From assembly GCF_004210375.1 (NCBI RefSeq), contig NC_134825.1, positions 64,719,558 to 64,783,557 on the forward strand: DNA of 64,000 nt, read 5' to 3'. The notes beneath the pieces are model-generated. The model did not search any database. It worked only from the letters and a program-made list of their open reading frames with translations, and was not told where the DNA came from. Shown here one piece after another: positions 11,858-23,684 of this stretch; position 1 is the first letter of the stretch, and every line of letters begins with the position of its first letter. This stretch comes from Tachypleus tridentatus. Lineage: Eukaryota; Arthropoda; Merostomata; Xiphosura; Limulidae. Made by a program: the position numbers and the translations under genes.

Positions 11858-12131
11858 GGCCCGGCACGGCCAAGCGTGTTAAGGCGTGCGACTCGTAATC
11901 TGAGGGTCGCGGGTTCGAATCCCCATTGCGCCAAACATGTTCGCCCTTTCAGCCGTGGGGCGTTATAATGTGACGGTAAATCCCACTATTCGTTGGAAAA
12001 AGAGTAGCCTAAGAGTTGGCGGTGGGTGGTGATGAGTAGTTGCCTTACCTCTAGTCTTACACTGCTAAATTAGGGACGGCTAGCACAGATAGCCCTCGAG
12101 TAGCTTTGTGCGAAATTCAAAAACAAAACAA
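11858..12131 (+). mobile_element. SINE family A copy, full length, perfect 12-bp TSD
   Basis: A full plus-strand copy, from GGCCCGGCACGGCCAAGCG to the AAACAAAACA tail. TTCTTTCTTTCA flanks it at 11846-11857 and 12132-12143. It is a good reference copy for the family. The anticodon-like position reads CTCGTAA, suggesting a tRNA-Thr(CGT)-like origin (inference). Confidence 0.95.
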
Positions 12132-12710
12132 TTCTTTCTTTCAATCTGACAAAAATCTCATCATATATTATTCAATTGTACCAGAAAAAAATAATCACAC
12201 CCACCCCAATATTAAGCAACTATTAAATATATTAAATTTTGCCAGTAGTCTTTATCGTGTTTCGAAAATTAGCCCTTAATATGTACACTAATGGAAAAAA
12301 AAGTGAAAACCACCATATTAGGCAATTAGACGTTACTTGCTACTAAATGTGTGTACGTCTATATTTGGGTTTTATTTAATTAACCTATACGTAACCTTAT
12401 TCAGTTTCTTTTGATTTACTTTATATTACTGTCTACCATTAATTGTAGTTTCTGCGAGGCAGGATTAAACATGAATGACATTTATTTTCAATTAATATAA
12501 TCATTATGTATAACGTAGTAAAGACTGATCGACGTTATTAGGAATGTTTTAATTCAGTTATCAAGTGTGTTCTTTACGTAAGCTGTTTTCTTTGGTTTTA
12601 CCGATCCTAGAATCTCCTTATTTTTTATTGTAATAAGTACAACTTAAACAAGATTTCAAAGTCTTCTTCTATTTTTTAGTCCTGAACCTAACTCAATTAA
12701 AGGTATAAAG

Positions 12711-12812
12711 TTGGTTTGTTTGTTTTGAATTTCGCACAAAGCTAATCGAGGGCTATCTACGCTAGCCGTCCCTAATTTAGCAATGTAAAACTAGAGGGAA
12801 GGCAGCTAGTCA
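12711..12812 (-). mobile_element. SINE family A, 3' part only, perfect 12-bp TSD
   Basis: Only the 3' hundred bases are present, on the minus strand. AAAGGTATAAAG flanks it at 12699-12710 and 12813-12824, so the piece was inserted in this short form rather than eroded later. Confidence 0.93.
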
Positions 12813-14555
12813 AAAGGTATAAAGAAGGAAGCTAAATCAATGCTACTAGGTAACAAAGATTTATAAGAATAGTAAATAAAGGAAAAAGTTTACGCGTAAA
12901 AAATGGCTTTACATCACTTATTCAAAATTTATTATTTTTACACAAAATAATAAAACAATTAACTGGCGCTTTAGTAGATTTTATACGGAAGCTATTTTTT
13001 TTCTCTTTTAAATAATGTATTTAGTGAAGTAGAAGTAAGGACAACAAACAACTAAATAAATGAACAAAACTGTAAATCTTTCCCACAGAGTCATTTCTTG
13101 ATTATTATCCAAATATCATGTTATTAGAGATAGAACAGGAAAACAAAAACAAAAACTTAACTGTAGTAGCTTTATTGTTACATCTCGTTTAAGAAACATT
13201 ACGAGTTTAAATAATTATCAGAAGAAGGCGTCAATAAATAGTTGTATTTATGGAAATAGTTGGTAACCTATTTTAGAAAAAGAAAATAATTAGTATGTAT
13301 TTTTGTGTAGATAAGTTCCACTTTATAAAATTTACTTTTGTGACATTAAATCTCTATGTGAAAATAATAATGAAAACTGTTTCGAATGTGTAGGATTATT
13401 GAATACATTTTTATTCAGTTGTCTCATTTTAGTTTACAGTATGTTTTAGGTTTTAGAAAGGACTGATAATAATAACATATTGACCAAAATATGAAACTGT
13501 TTATTGTTAATATTTGATTAGTTCCGTTGAAGTCCATAATCACATCCATGTTTTTAAAATTGGGATTTTAAATTTGAATTTTACGTAATTTAACAAAGAT
13601 TAGTCATTTCACGTGTTATTTTTAACACGTTTTGTTTCCCTAGTATATATACATATATAATGGAAAATAAAATACAAATCTGTGGACGCAAAACCATATG
13701 TATAACATAAAATGTCTTGATATGCTTCTTTACAATTTCATGCACCCTTTTTGGGTTTACTGAATATTATTTATTAGTAAATATTTATTTAAGAAGTCTA
13801 AATGGGTACAACCTGATTATAGATAAGAAGAGTTATACTTTAAAGATCAATTATAATTTCTTGTGCCAGTTTTATGTTACAAAAAGTTATAAATAAGTAA
13901 TATCGTAAATTTATATATATATCAGAAAAATTAAACTACTTCTGCGAATTATAACTTACCACCAGTTTCCAATGCCGTTGGAAACCGGCTGTAGATATAT
14001 ACAGCAAAAAATATTCTTTTAGAATTATATTAATACTGTATTATCTATTCGTTTGACAAACGTCACACAAACAAATCTTTATATAACTCTCCCACATAAT
14101 GTATAACTCTAATTTTGCAAAAAAAGTATCTTAAGAATATATATTGCTCTTTAAAATTGTAGCCGAAAAGTTTAGAAAGTAGAAACTTGGAAATAATAGA
14201 AAACAAATATATAAAATAATCAGTTTTAAATGTTGGTAAATAAGAGTTAAAAATATATTCTAATATTTTCACAGGTTTGCTCTCCTAACTATAATCATAC
14301 CTTATTTTGTTGTTATTTAACAATAACGTAAAATTAAAAGCAGTCTTAAATTTTAAGCTTGGATTTATTAAGAATTCCAGTCAGAGAAAAAAATCACATG
14401 ATTTTAATACAATTAATTTAAAAAGTCAGCACTAGGTGTGCTTTAATTTTTGGCCCCAATACATGAATAATCTATTATATAATGTTAATAATAAGGCGTA
14501 ATTCTTTTTATTCATGGTTCTTGGCCGGTAGGTGTCAACTTAAATGTTCACCAAC

Positions 14556-17500
14556 ATGGACTCTGAGGAGAAGGTAACTCAAGATTCAACTCGACGGCTT
14601 CAACCGAAAAAACAAACTTTAGATGATGCTTATGCTGCTCCAGCAAATTTTTTAGAAATAGATGTTCTTGATCAAATTACACATGGGTTTGGTCGAAATC
14701 GGTATACCGATTATGAAGTTAAAATGAAGGTACGACTGGTGACATTGGCGTGTACGGTGTACTTCGGTTTGTAAAAAAGTATATAGCCGCTCTAGTACGA
14801 GTACTACTTGTATTATACTGTTGTTAACTTTAGTATGAATATAAATGTAATATTACTTCTACTAGTTATTTATTATTATTTAAAAACTTTCACCACCTTT
14901 TCAGCATGTTATTAGCTGCAGAATTAAAAATGCTCTTTGTTGCTGTTACGTCTAACGTCGTGACAAGAGTGAAAAAACATTAGTTTAAAAGATAGTATTT
15001 TATAATAACATTTGTTATGTTAAAATTTCCAACTTAATATATCTGGTATATTGATAGTGATGATGTTATATAATCGTTATGTATAAATTTGAGTTTGTGT
15101 TTAACTGTTTTATGACAGTATAGAGAGAAATTTTTTTCTCTTGTACTTTTAGGGTTAAGGTTACTACTAATACTTTTACTGGTATAAACCAGGTATGGTG
15201 AGTATTGTTTTATTTTTCAAGAACTTTTTATATGAGTCAACAGAATAAATTAAATTTTATGTAATAATTGTCAGTATGTTTTGAAAAGAAATGCTGGTAA
15301 AGTAGTAAATGAATACAGAAATAATTAGCTTTCAAATAAATACTATATATGTGAAAGATACTTGTTATTATGCCCACTGTTCATAATTTCTTCGAATTTT
15401 TATTACATCACAAATACCAGCCTTCTGCATTCTTCAAAGCTATATTGAAATAGCATGAGTACAAGGAAATACAAAAGGATGTAAAGTAAAATTGATTGTT
15501 CGGAAAAACTGTTGACATTGAAACATGAAGTGTATATAACTGTAAAGATACTCAATGTTTTAGTAGCCTGCATCCCTATTCAAATAATTTTCAAAAATAG
15601 TGTTTTCTCTGATAATGTAAGTACAGTTTGTCCATTAGATTGTTTATGTGTAAATAAAGTAGCTTAACTAAAAGTATTTATATTAAGGTTTGTGCTTTCA
15701 GACAAACTTGCCTGTTTTCAAGATGAAAGAATCAAGTGTTAGACGACGTTATAGTGATTTTGAGTGGTTAAGGACAGAACTGGAAAGAAACAGCAAGGTA
15801 GGATAAATGTAGTCAATTATAAGTCCAACCATGTACACTTTCATAAGCATAAATGTTTATAAAATGTTCAAAAATAATTTTAAACATAATAATCAATAAA
15901 AGTTAATGAAGCTAATTATCAAAAACAATGATAAGGAATATTAATTACAAACCACATAAATTTGCAAGTTATTTGCTATTTACAAACGTGCACATATCTT
16001 GTCAATACATGAAATTTGAAAGCATTTGTGTAGTTACACCTATACATATCCAATGATAGAAACTTATGAATGCTATCCAAAATATTAGAAATTCATAATC
16101 AAGTGTATATCACTGGCAACCAAAAAAATTAAACCAATTTTTTTAAATAAGTGTAAAATCACTACAAATAAATCTTTAACTTATAACCTTCATGCATCAG
16201 AGGGTTAGAGGATTCCAGTATGAATGATAGTGACTAAATGAATACACAATATTAAATGGTCATCACAAACTCAACTATTTCTTTTATCACTGCAGTGTAC
16301 ACAATAATAATACAAACTTTTTTTTTTTTTTTCAAGCAAGTCGTTGTTTGCTTTATCATGTTACTCCACTCCACCAAAAACAAATTATTTAAAAGATACT
16401 TGAGATTGCAAGTTATCTTGTTCATTGGAAGACAGGGGTGGATTGGCTCTGTGGGCTAAAATAATATTTTACCAATAATAGGAATATACAAAATGGACAA
16501 AGCATCATTAAACATGGTATTTACAATGCCTAAAAAGAAAACTGGTATTATACAATACAGTTCTTTAAAAACAGTTGTATCTTAGCAATGTATCAGGTCT
16601 ATAACTTACTTGCATGTCACTAGAACTATAAAAGCTTCTTGTATATTACATACGATCTGGTTCGTAGTGTAGCGAGAACTTTGCCTGCAGTGTTTAATTT
16701 CTTTGGGTGTTTTATTCTCAGCTTCTTTTTCTTTGTTGTAGTTTGTACATGTTCTTGAGATTCTTTTCATTTCTAGACTCGTATATATTTAATAAGTAAA
16801 ATGTATTTCTTATCCTTATTAATAAAATTTGTAGAAGAAAAAATGTTTTAGGCTCAAATTAAATACCCTTAGCTGAGGGAGGTTCCAAAATTTAATATAT
16901 TTTGTTTCCAAGTATATATTCAGAAGAGCTTTGAAAGACTTCATCCACTCCCTAAATTGCAAAACAGTGCAAAAACCATTTTTTTTTTTTTTTTCTTATA
17001 TTTGGGCAGGATAGCTTGAATTATAACCTCTTCTACCCATGCACTGGTAATCTGAATCCAGATATTAATAACTTGACAGGTGAGAACCATCTATTTCAAA
17101 ACAAACAAGAGTGAGCTATTTAAGTTATTGAACTTTAGAGAATAACACCCTTGTGCAAGAACATCATTCAGTAATACTTTTTCAGGTCTTTGGCAACTTA
17201 ACCTTATTAAAAGTTGAAGTAATATGGCTATTCCATTTCTTTAGCTACCAGCATCAGAACTAATATAAAGCAGTTTATTTACCCATTATTTTAAATATTC
17301 AGATTTGATACAGATCTACATTTGTAGTCTCCATGCTTGTTCAACCAGCTGGTATTTTACTAATTGGCACTAATTAGCATTTCTTGTTTTTATATTACAA
17401 ATGACACTTTGTGGAATTGTTATAATTCACATACTCGTAATGCTTTGAAACAAAATTACAACACGAATAACCATTATAATTATTGGTATTACCATCTCCA

Positions 17501-19926
17501 AATGACTATTTAAAATCAGGTGACTGACAGTGTATAATACATGTATGGGTAAACCATGAGAGTAATAAATATTTGTAAAACAACCCCCCCCCCCGTGATT
17601 CTGTTATTGTGGAGTTTTGCAAAGTATGAATGATTTAAAGTATTAATTATATGAATCAATTTACTTTACATCTTTAGAAGTCATTTGGAAATATTTTGTC
17701 TAACCTGAAAGAAATTATTTTTATCCTTTAGTTAATATCAGGTCTTTTAAATTTTATAAAACAATTTATTCTTTTATTGTAAGGAATTGACAAATCACTT
17801 TTTGTTAGTGCAAATGATGTACTTCAGATTATAAACTATTAAAAACAAGACATTTTGTTTGCATAGATTGTAGTACCACCTTTACCAGGAAAAGCTTGGA
17901 AAAGACAGCTTCCTTTCCGAGCAGATGAAGGAATATTTGATGAGGAATTTATTGAAGAAAGGAAAAAAGGACTTGAAATGTTCATCAACAAGTAAGTTTT
18001 ATATATAAAAAATATTTTAAAAATTTACTGGCATACAGAACAAGTTAAATCTTAGTTATGGCTCCTAGAATATCATAAATAATTTTCTTACACTCCCAAA
18101 ACCATGTAAACTCCTGGAATGTTTAAATTTCAATAAAAACTAAATTAAAATATAAATTCAACATTGCTTTCAAATTAGTTTTCTCCATTTTATAGATATA
18201 GTTGCACATTTTTATCTCCAATTTTCTGTGTTGGAAAGTAGGTTGTGGTATGGCATTACTGTACACTGGTTGTAATGTCTTTTACACTTTAGCGTTGATA
18301 GAAAAATTTAGGTATATAGTCCCAGTGGCAAAATGTTGATAGCATCATAAAATGCCTGGGGCAGAGTCAGTGTTTAATGAACAATTGTCAGCATGGCCTC
18401 ATATTCAAATATCTATTTCAGAGTGTGTTTCCAGAGTACAGTAGTTTTGAAGAACGTTAAAGAAATATTTTCTTAGTAATTGCATAAGTACTGAAAGAGC
18501 AGTATTTACCTAAATATCTGTGTCTTATAATATGAAAAAACTGAACTGAAGGAATATAAGTTATTGATGTGTGTTTATTTCCATTATATACACTGTACAA
18601 ATTACTCATTTTATGCCTATTTTTCGTTTAGTCATGAGAACTTTGTTAAAATATTGGGAAGTTACAGTGTGTGTGTGGGTGTGCATTGTAAAATACTTTA
18701 CATTAATATGTAGAATGTCATTTGTTTACAAGTAAATGGTCTTTCTAGAAAGTCCTTGGGACAAACTCATACAGTTATGTTAAATTTTGTACCTTGACAC
18801 CTTGATTTTTGTTTCATTTAATCAGATTAATTTCACACAACTTTTGTCCAACAAAGAATGCAATTTAGACAAATAGACGACATGCAATATACATCTAATA
18901 TTCACTTGCCAAACTACTTTTACATTGAATCATTTATCTAAAGTTCAAAGGAATAGCTTATTAATTTTTCTGTAAGTGTTTTATATCTAATACAGTTTAT
19001 TTTTGTTTTGTTGTTTTTTGTGTGTGAAGCAGTACATCATTAGTTTTTGTGGGTGTGTGGGTGAAGCAGTACATCATTTCCTGTTTGGTTACACTTCATA
19101 ATTCCCACTTACATTTAACAATGACAGCCTTTTTAGTTACAGAAGACCAAATGTTCTAAGGGTTATAAAGTTCAAACTTGTAATAAACAATTTACATGGC
19201 TATTTCATCACATTTCATTTCTCTACTCCGTGAAGGTCCATTCCAATTCAAGATGTCATTTTTTTCTTTTACTGTCTGTGCAGTATTGCTTTGAAGTGTA
19301 TTAAATGTTGTATGGATAGCATTTTGCTATTGTTATTAAGCTAGAATTTCAAAATTTTGGCAACAGTTGAAACTATTAGCATTCCCTTTTACTATTTTAT
19401 AAGGCCTTTAATTGCATCCATACATTTGCTTTTATTCTGAAGATTCCTACTGTAGTTTCATTAAGAAAAATCACGTGGACAAATAAACAATCTGGTTAAA
19501 TACCTGCTACGATATGCCAACATTACCACAACCAGTGAGGACACAGCATAATTACTGTTAGGTTTTATTCATTCAATGGAGACTGATGTTAAAGACTGTT
19601 AGTTTATATATATATATATTGTGCAAAAACTGCATTCTTCATTTCATGATTACAGCTGATAAAACAAAACAGCTGCCTGTTTCAAATAATTAAAATGTCA
19701 GACAATCTTAAAACCTCTTACTTAAATTGACTGGTGAAATGTGTTTGTAGCTTTAGATACCACTAAACGTTACCGACATGACCACCGTTTTGTAACTTTT
19801 CTCTTTTTTTAATTCTCTAGAGTAGCAGGCCATCCTTTAGCACAGAATGAACGTTGTCTACACATGTTTTTACAGGAACAAGAGCTGGATAAAGCTTATA
19901 TTCCAGGGAAAATTAGAAGCTCATGA
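14556..19926 (+). CDS. SNX3: Sorting nexin 3 (PX-domain endosomal sorting protein), complete
   Basis: Four coding exons: 14556-14729, 15702-15797, 17867-17991 and 19821-19926, all with GT-AG introns and matching phases (0, 0, 2), giving 166 residues; human SNX3 has 162. SNX3 is a PX-only sorting nexin that binds phosphatidylinositol 3-phosphate on early endosomes and works with retromer in recycling cargo such as Wntless. The sequence shows [16 protein letters not shown] near the N-terminus, [14 protein letters not shown] (the PX lipid-binding segment), [31 protein letters not shown] and [17 protein letters not shown], all nearly identical to the vertebrate protein. An ATG at 14544 is in frame, but the one at 14556 has A at -3 and G at +4 and fits the usual protein length, so I chose it. 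Candidate poly(A) signals AATAAA lie at 20208-20213 and 20394-20399. Near certain. Confidence 0.97.
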
Positions 19927-20207
19927 AAAAATCTTTATTGATTTATATGGTCCATCTTGTCAGTATAACATCTTTTTGGAAGTGATCTTTAGACAAATAC
20001 TAATCTTCCACCTCATAACATCCCATCATACCTAGGAAACGTTTTTCACTATGGTTTTGACAATGTTCATAGTGCAGTTATTTAATGTTGAAATCTTTAA
20101 AGTATAAGTCGTAAGATATATTTCTTTACTTGTATATTAATTATTTGTTAATTGAGATGTTGCATAATATATGTACAGTATTTTTTAATTTCTTTTGAAA
20201 TTTGCTA

Positions 20208-20213
20208 AATAAA
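20208..20213 (+). terminator. Candidate poly(A) signal of SNX3
   Basis: AATAAA about 280 bases after the SNX3 stop codon. A second AATAAA is at 20394-20399. Either could define the 3' end; transcript ends are not visible in the sequence. Confidence 0.5.
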
Positions 20214-22825
20214 ACTATTAATCTATTCCACATTTTGAGTAATATTTACTAACTTTTATTTCTGATCTTACAAGCTACTGAATTCTATATTTTTGTAACT
20301 GTATTGGGACTTGTCAGATTAGCATGTTATTTTTTTTCTTTTTTGTCTTTATCTTGTCTGTTAGAGAAATACTGACTGTAAATTTTCAAGTATAATAAAG
20401 AGGGTTGAACTGCTATAAACTAAATTCAACTGTGTGGAAGAAACTTGTTGGTTGTCTCGGAAGTAAAACGGTACATGTACCACGAGAACAGCCAGTATGA
20501 ATAAACAATGTTGAAACTGTATTTATGGTATTTCAAAATGATTATTTCCACACACATACTTGTATATGGTTAATCTCATCAAGATTCCTTTTTGTTGGTG
20601 CCTAGGCTCTTTTCTTGTTGTGGTTCAGTTATCCAAATTAATTCTAGAGTGATAAATCTTGTTAAACAGAAGACATCTCTAGCAAAGTTAAAATATTCTT
20701 ATTTTCAGGCAGAAAGGATACCACAGGACTTAAAATATTAAATTTAGTTGGTTTATTCTTTTATAATAAAATGTTGCAGGTAAAAATTCAAACAATTTAT
20801 TTAGCATCAAGTTCTTTTGAAGTGTAAAAATACAACACTGCATATTTACCTTTCTAGTCTTATTACCACTGGGAAAAGTTTTCTTTTGCTTAAAGTTATC
20901 TACAATTGTTTTACTTCATGTTAGTTTTTTCCCAGTAATGATAATTGCAAATAATAACTCACTGATAGTTCAAAGAATTGTTCAACTTTGAATTAATTTA
21001 GTGAAAGGTACATAATTATAAAATGTGAAATTCAACACAACTAATACTATGTCTTATGATAATATAAAAAATGATTAACTCAATTTGTTGGTATTATCCA
21101 GTAAAGATTTATCAAATTAAAATTTAAAACAAACTTTAAGAAACTAATAAGTAAAGAATTAGTGTTTTCAGAAAGGTAGTTGTGCTACAATATCAGGTTC
21201 TAAAGAGAAATGTTCTTTACTGTTTTTAACTAAACTGCAGTTAATAAAGCATCCAGCATGCAAAATTTAACTTCTCCCATTAGCATTTGGCTTTATGCTA
21301 GAAAATGCAATGCATTTTCTTTGTTACCTATAATGTAATTTGTGTAGAACATATTACTAGTATAACTGCTTATTACTCAATTTCCTATTTAGATCCAAGT
21401 TACATCTTCAACAGTGCCTTAAAATTGAATATCTTTTTTATTAAATTTAAACAAAGTTCTCATTCATCTTCAAAGAAAAAAAACTTATTTTAAAGCATTT
21501 TCCTAAATGATGAGGATGACAATATTGTTAATTTAAAAACAGTTGACATTAGGGCTCTGATTTTAAACAAATTTTCAGTGTTTAAGTCAAATCTTATAAA
21601 TCTGGTCACATTTAAAATATCTAGAGGTTTAGACAATTATGCAGCCAACCTCTTAGTTTTTAAAACAGTGCCTTTCCTTACTGTGTGTTAAATATGTGGC
21701 TGTATTTTATGTATATATATAGCAGAAATGACAGCGTGATATAAAATATTGTGTAGTGCAGATATTACAAGTGAATGTTTTACAATTTAATTTTGTTAAT
21801 AACAAGAGTTAGAAGCAAATATAGTAAATGTTATGACAAGTTTAGTTATGTAACTTGAGTTGTGTTTACAGTGCATTGATACAGAGAATATATAATAAGC
21901 AGACAACTGGTGTTAGATGAGTGGGAAAAGCAGACAAAGTATAGCTATGTAAAGAGAACTTCAGACAAGGAAGATAGGCCTAGTTGTTAAAGTATGTTAG
22001 AATGAGATAGTATTAAAATATACAAGAATAGCTTAATCCATCAGAGAGACTTCTAACTGTCTTGTGGAGACAGACAAAAGGTAGATAATTATTTGGAAGT
22101 AGGCCTAAATATGAAAAAGGAACAGACAATTTTAAAAATACAGGATACAACTGTGGTAACTTGATAAAATGTAAGTAAACTGTGCTTGGATAGTTTGGCA
22201 CTGGTAATCGAGAGCAAAAGTTTTGGCTTGTCAACTGAAATTCTACAACTGAATAGACCTAAGAGGACTGTACAGTGTTTGATATGCCTATGATCATGTA
22301 TTGTGTAAAGAATTTGTTATACATACATTTAACTAGTTCCAAATGTGTATATCATGTTGGAAACAAAGAGTGAGTGCTGTTCCTTTATTTTTATAATTTA
22401 CTGCCAACAAATTGCAGACACCTACAGAAATGAAACCTTAGTTTAATAACAGTATATATTTACAGTATTGAAAAGTAGAAGTCTTTAATTGACAATTGAG
22501 AAACATAACCTAATGTTGAACAAATAATTTTCTGCTTTTATTAATTATTTAGTTCAAGTAATTTTAAACAATCTTAAAGTATAACATGCTCCCATGTATA
22601 TTGTACATTCAACACTGTTATCCCAAGGTACAGTAAGTACTTAGAGTTCTGAAAACTTTTGTTCTTCAGTTATGTTTTGTATTAAAAAAAAAGCCACTAA
22701 ATGAAACTAAATAGCATGAAATCATAATTACTCTTAAATGTTACAATGTATATAATAGTGCAAGACAGCATATAATCACTATAATTTTTACATAAAATAG
22801 TTTTCAGTTATTTTAATGAACTGTT

Positions 22826-23403
22826 TGATATTAAACACCAAGCCACACAATGGACTATTTGTGCTCCAACCATTATGCAGAGATGCCAACCATCACGATT
22901 CGAGCATAATTATTACGATTTTGGTGTATACATTACGACTTGTTGCAACTCCCAAATTATTATATATTATATAGGCCTATATAATAGGGGTGAAAAGAAA
23001 ATTTCCAGTGAGATACAAATAAATTTTGATAAATAAAAGACATAGTCCAAATGGCTACTTGTGATAATCATGTTTGTGCTTGAAATAATAAAAAAATATT
23101 TGTATCTCTGACGTCTACCTGGGTACATGGGGGAATCCATAGTTACGTCATCAGTGCTTGCGTAGATGGGTATTTCTCATTTTCTAAGCGGCATAGAAAC
23201 AGCAATGCGATCGCTCACAAGATGGGAAAAAAAAGAGGCCTTGTTCACCATTGTCTTGTTTCTGGCAAATCTCAAAGGACTAAAACTGTGAAAGGGCTCT
23301 GTCTACAATCATTATGCTCAGTCATTTGAAATAGTTGGCATCTCTGCATTCTGGATGTAAATTCTAACAGTACAAGTCCAGAACAAACTGTACTGCTACC
23401 AGA
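22826..23403 (-). mobile_element. SINE family C copy split by a MITE
   Basis: 22826-22877 carries the tail half (ACACAATGGACTATTTGTGC) and 23347-23403 the head half (GTACTGCTACCAGAG) of one minus-strand copy. The two halves are separated by the inverted-repeat element at 22878-23346. Confidence 0.6.
22878..23346. mobile_element. hAT-like MITE, about 470 bp
   Basis: It begins CAGAGATGCCAAC and ends with the complement (GTTGGCATCTCTG). The flanks CATTATG and CATTCTG (22871-22877, 23347-23353) agree at 6 of 7 positions, consistent with a target duplication. It has no transposase frame. The terminal CAGAGATGCC suggests the hAT superfamily (inference). It sits inside a family C SINE. Confidence 0.7.
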
Positions 23404-23684
23404 GAGCAAGTGAACTGAAATAGTTATAGTTATTACTGGCAGTTTATAAACTATGTATTACACTAATTAGTAATTATAATTTTTTATGACCAGAAAATTT
23501 TTTTAGTGAATAAAAAATTGAATTTTTTTGTACATAAAAATACAAAAAATCACCTTGTATATTCAATATGAAAACACTGACTCACATATTTACATGGTAT
23601 ATAAATAATTATTACATCAGTTAACTGCTTTAGGATAATTTACATTTTTACTATTTTTTTTGAAAGAGCAGTTCTAATATCTGC

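Larger units (their letters stand above)
10653..14543. other. Intergenic region between CLCA and SNX3
   Basis: The two genes are divergent, so both promoters must lie here. AT-rich, with SINEs at 11295-11415, 11858-12131 and 12711-12812. No obvious TATA or CpG-rich block stands out. Confidence 0.5.
19927..23684. other. SNX3 3' region and convergent spacer to the DUSP gene
   Basis: The SNX3 3' UTR, then AT-rich DNA without a gene. A family C SINE split by a MITE lies at 22826-23403. The 3' UTR of the DUSP gene enters from the right. Confidence 0.6.

Noticed and set aside
11858-11935. tRNA-Thr-like gene (also at other SINE heads)
   Set aside because: It has box B and an anticodon-like CTCGTAA, but the same sequence is repeated across the window joined to SINE bodies with target duplications. 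It is a SINE head, not a tRNA gene.
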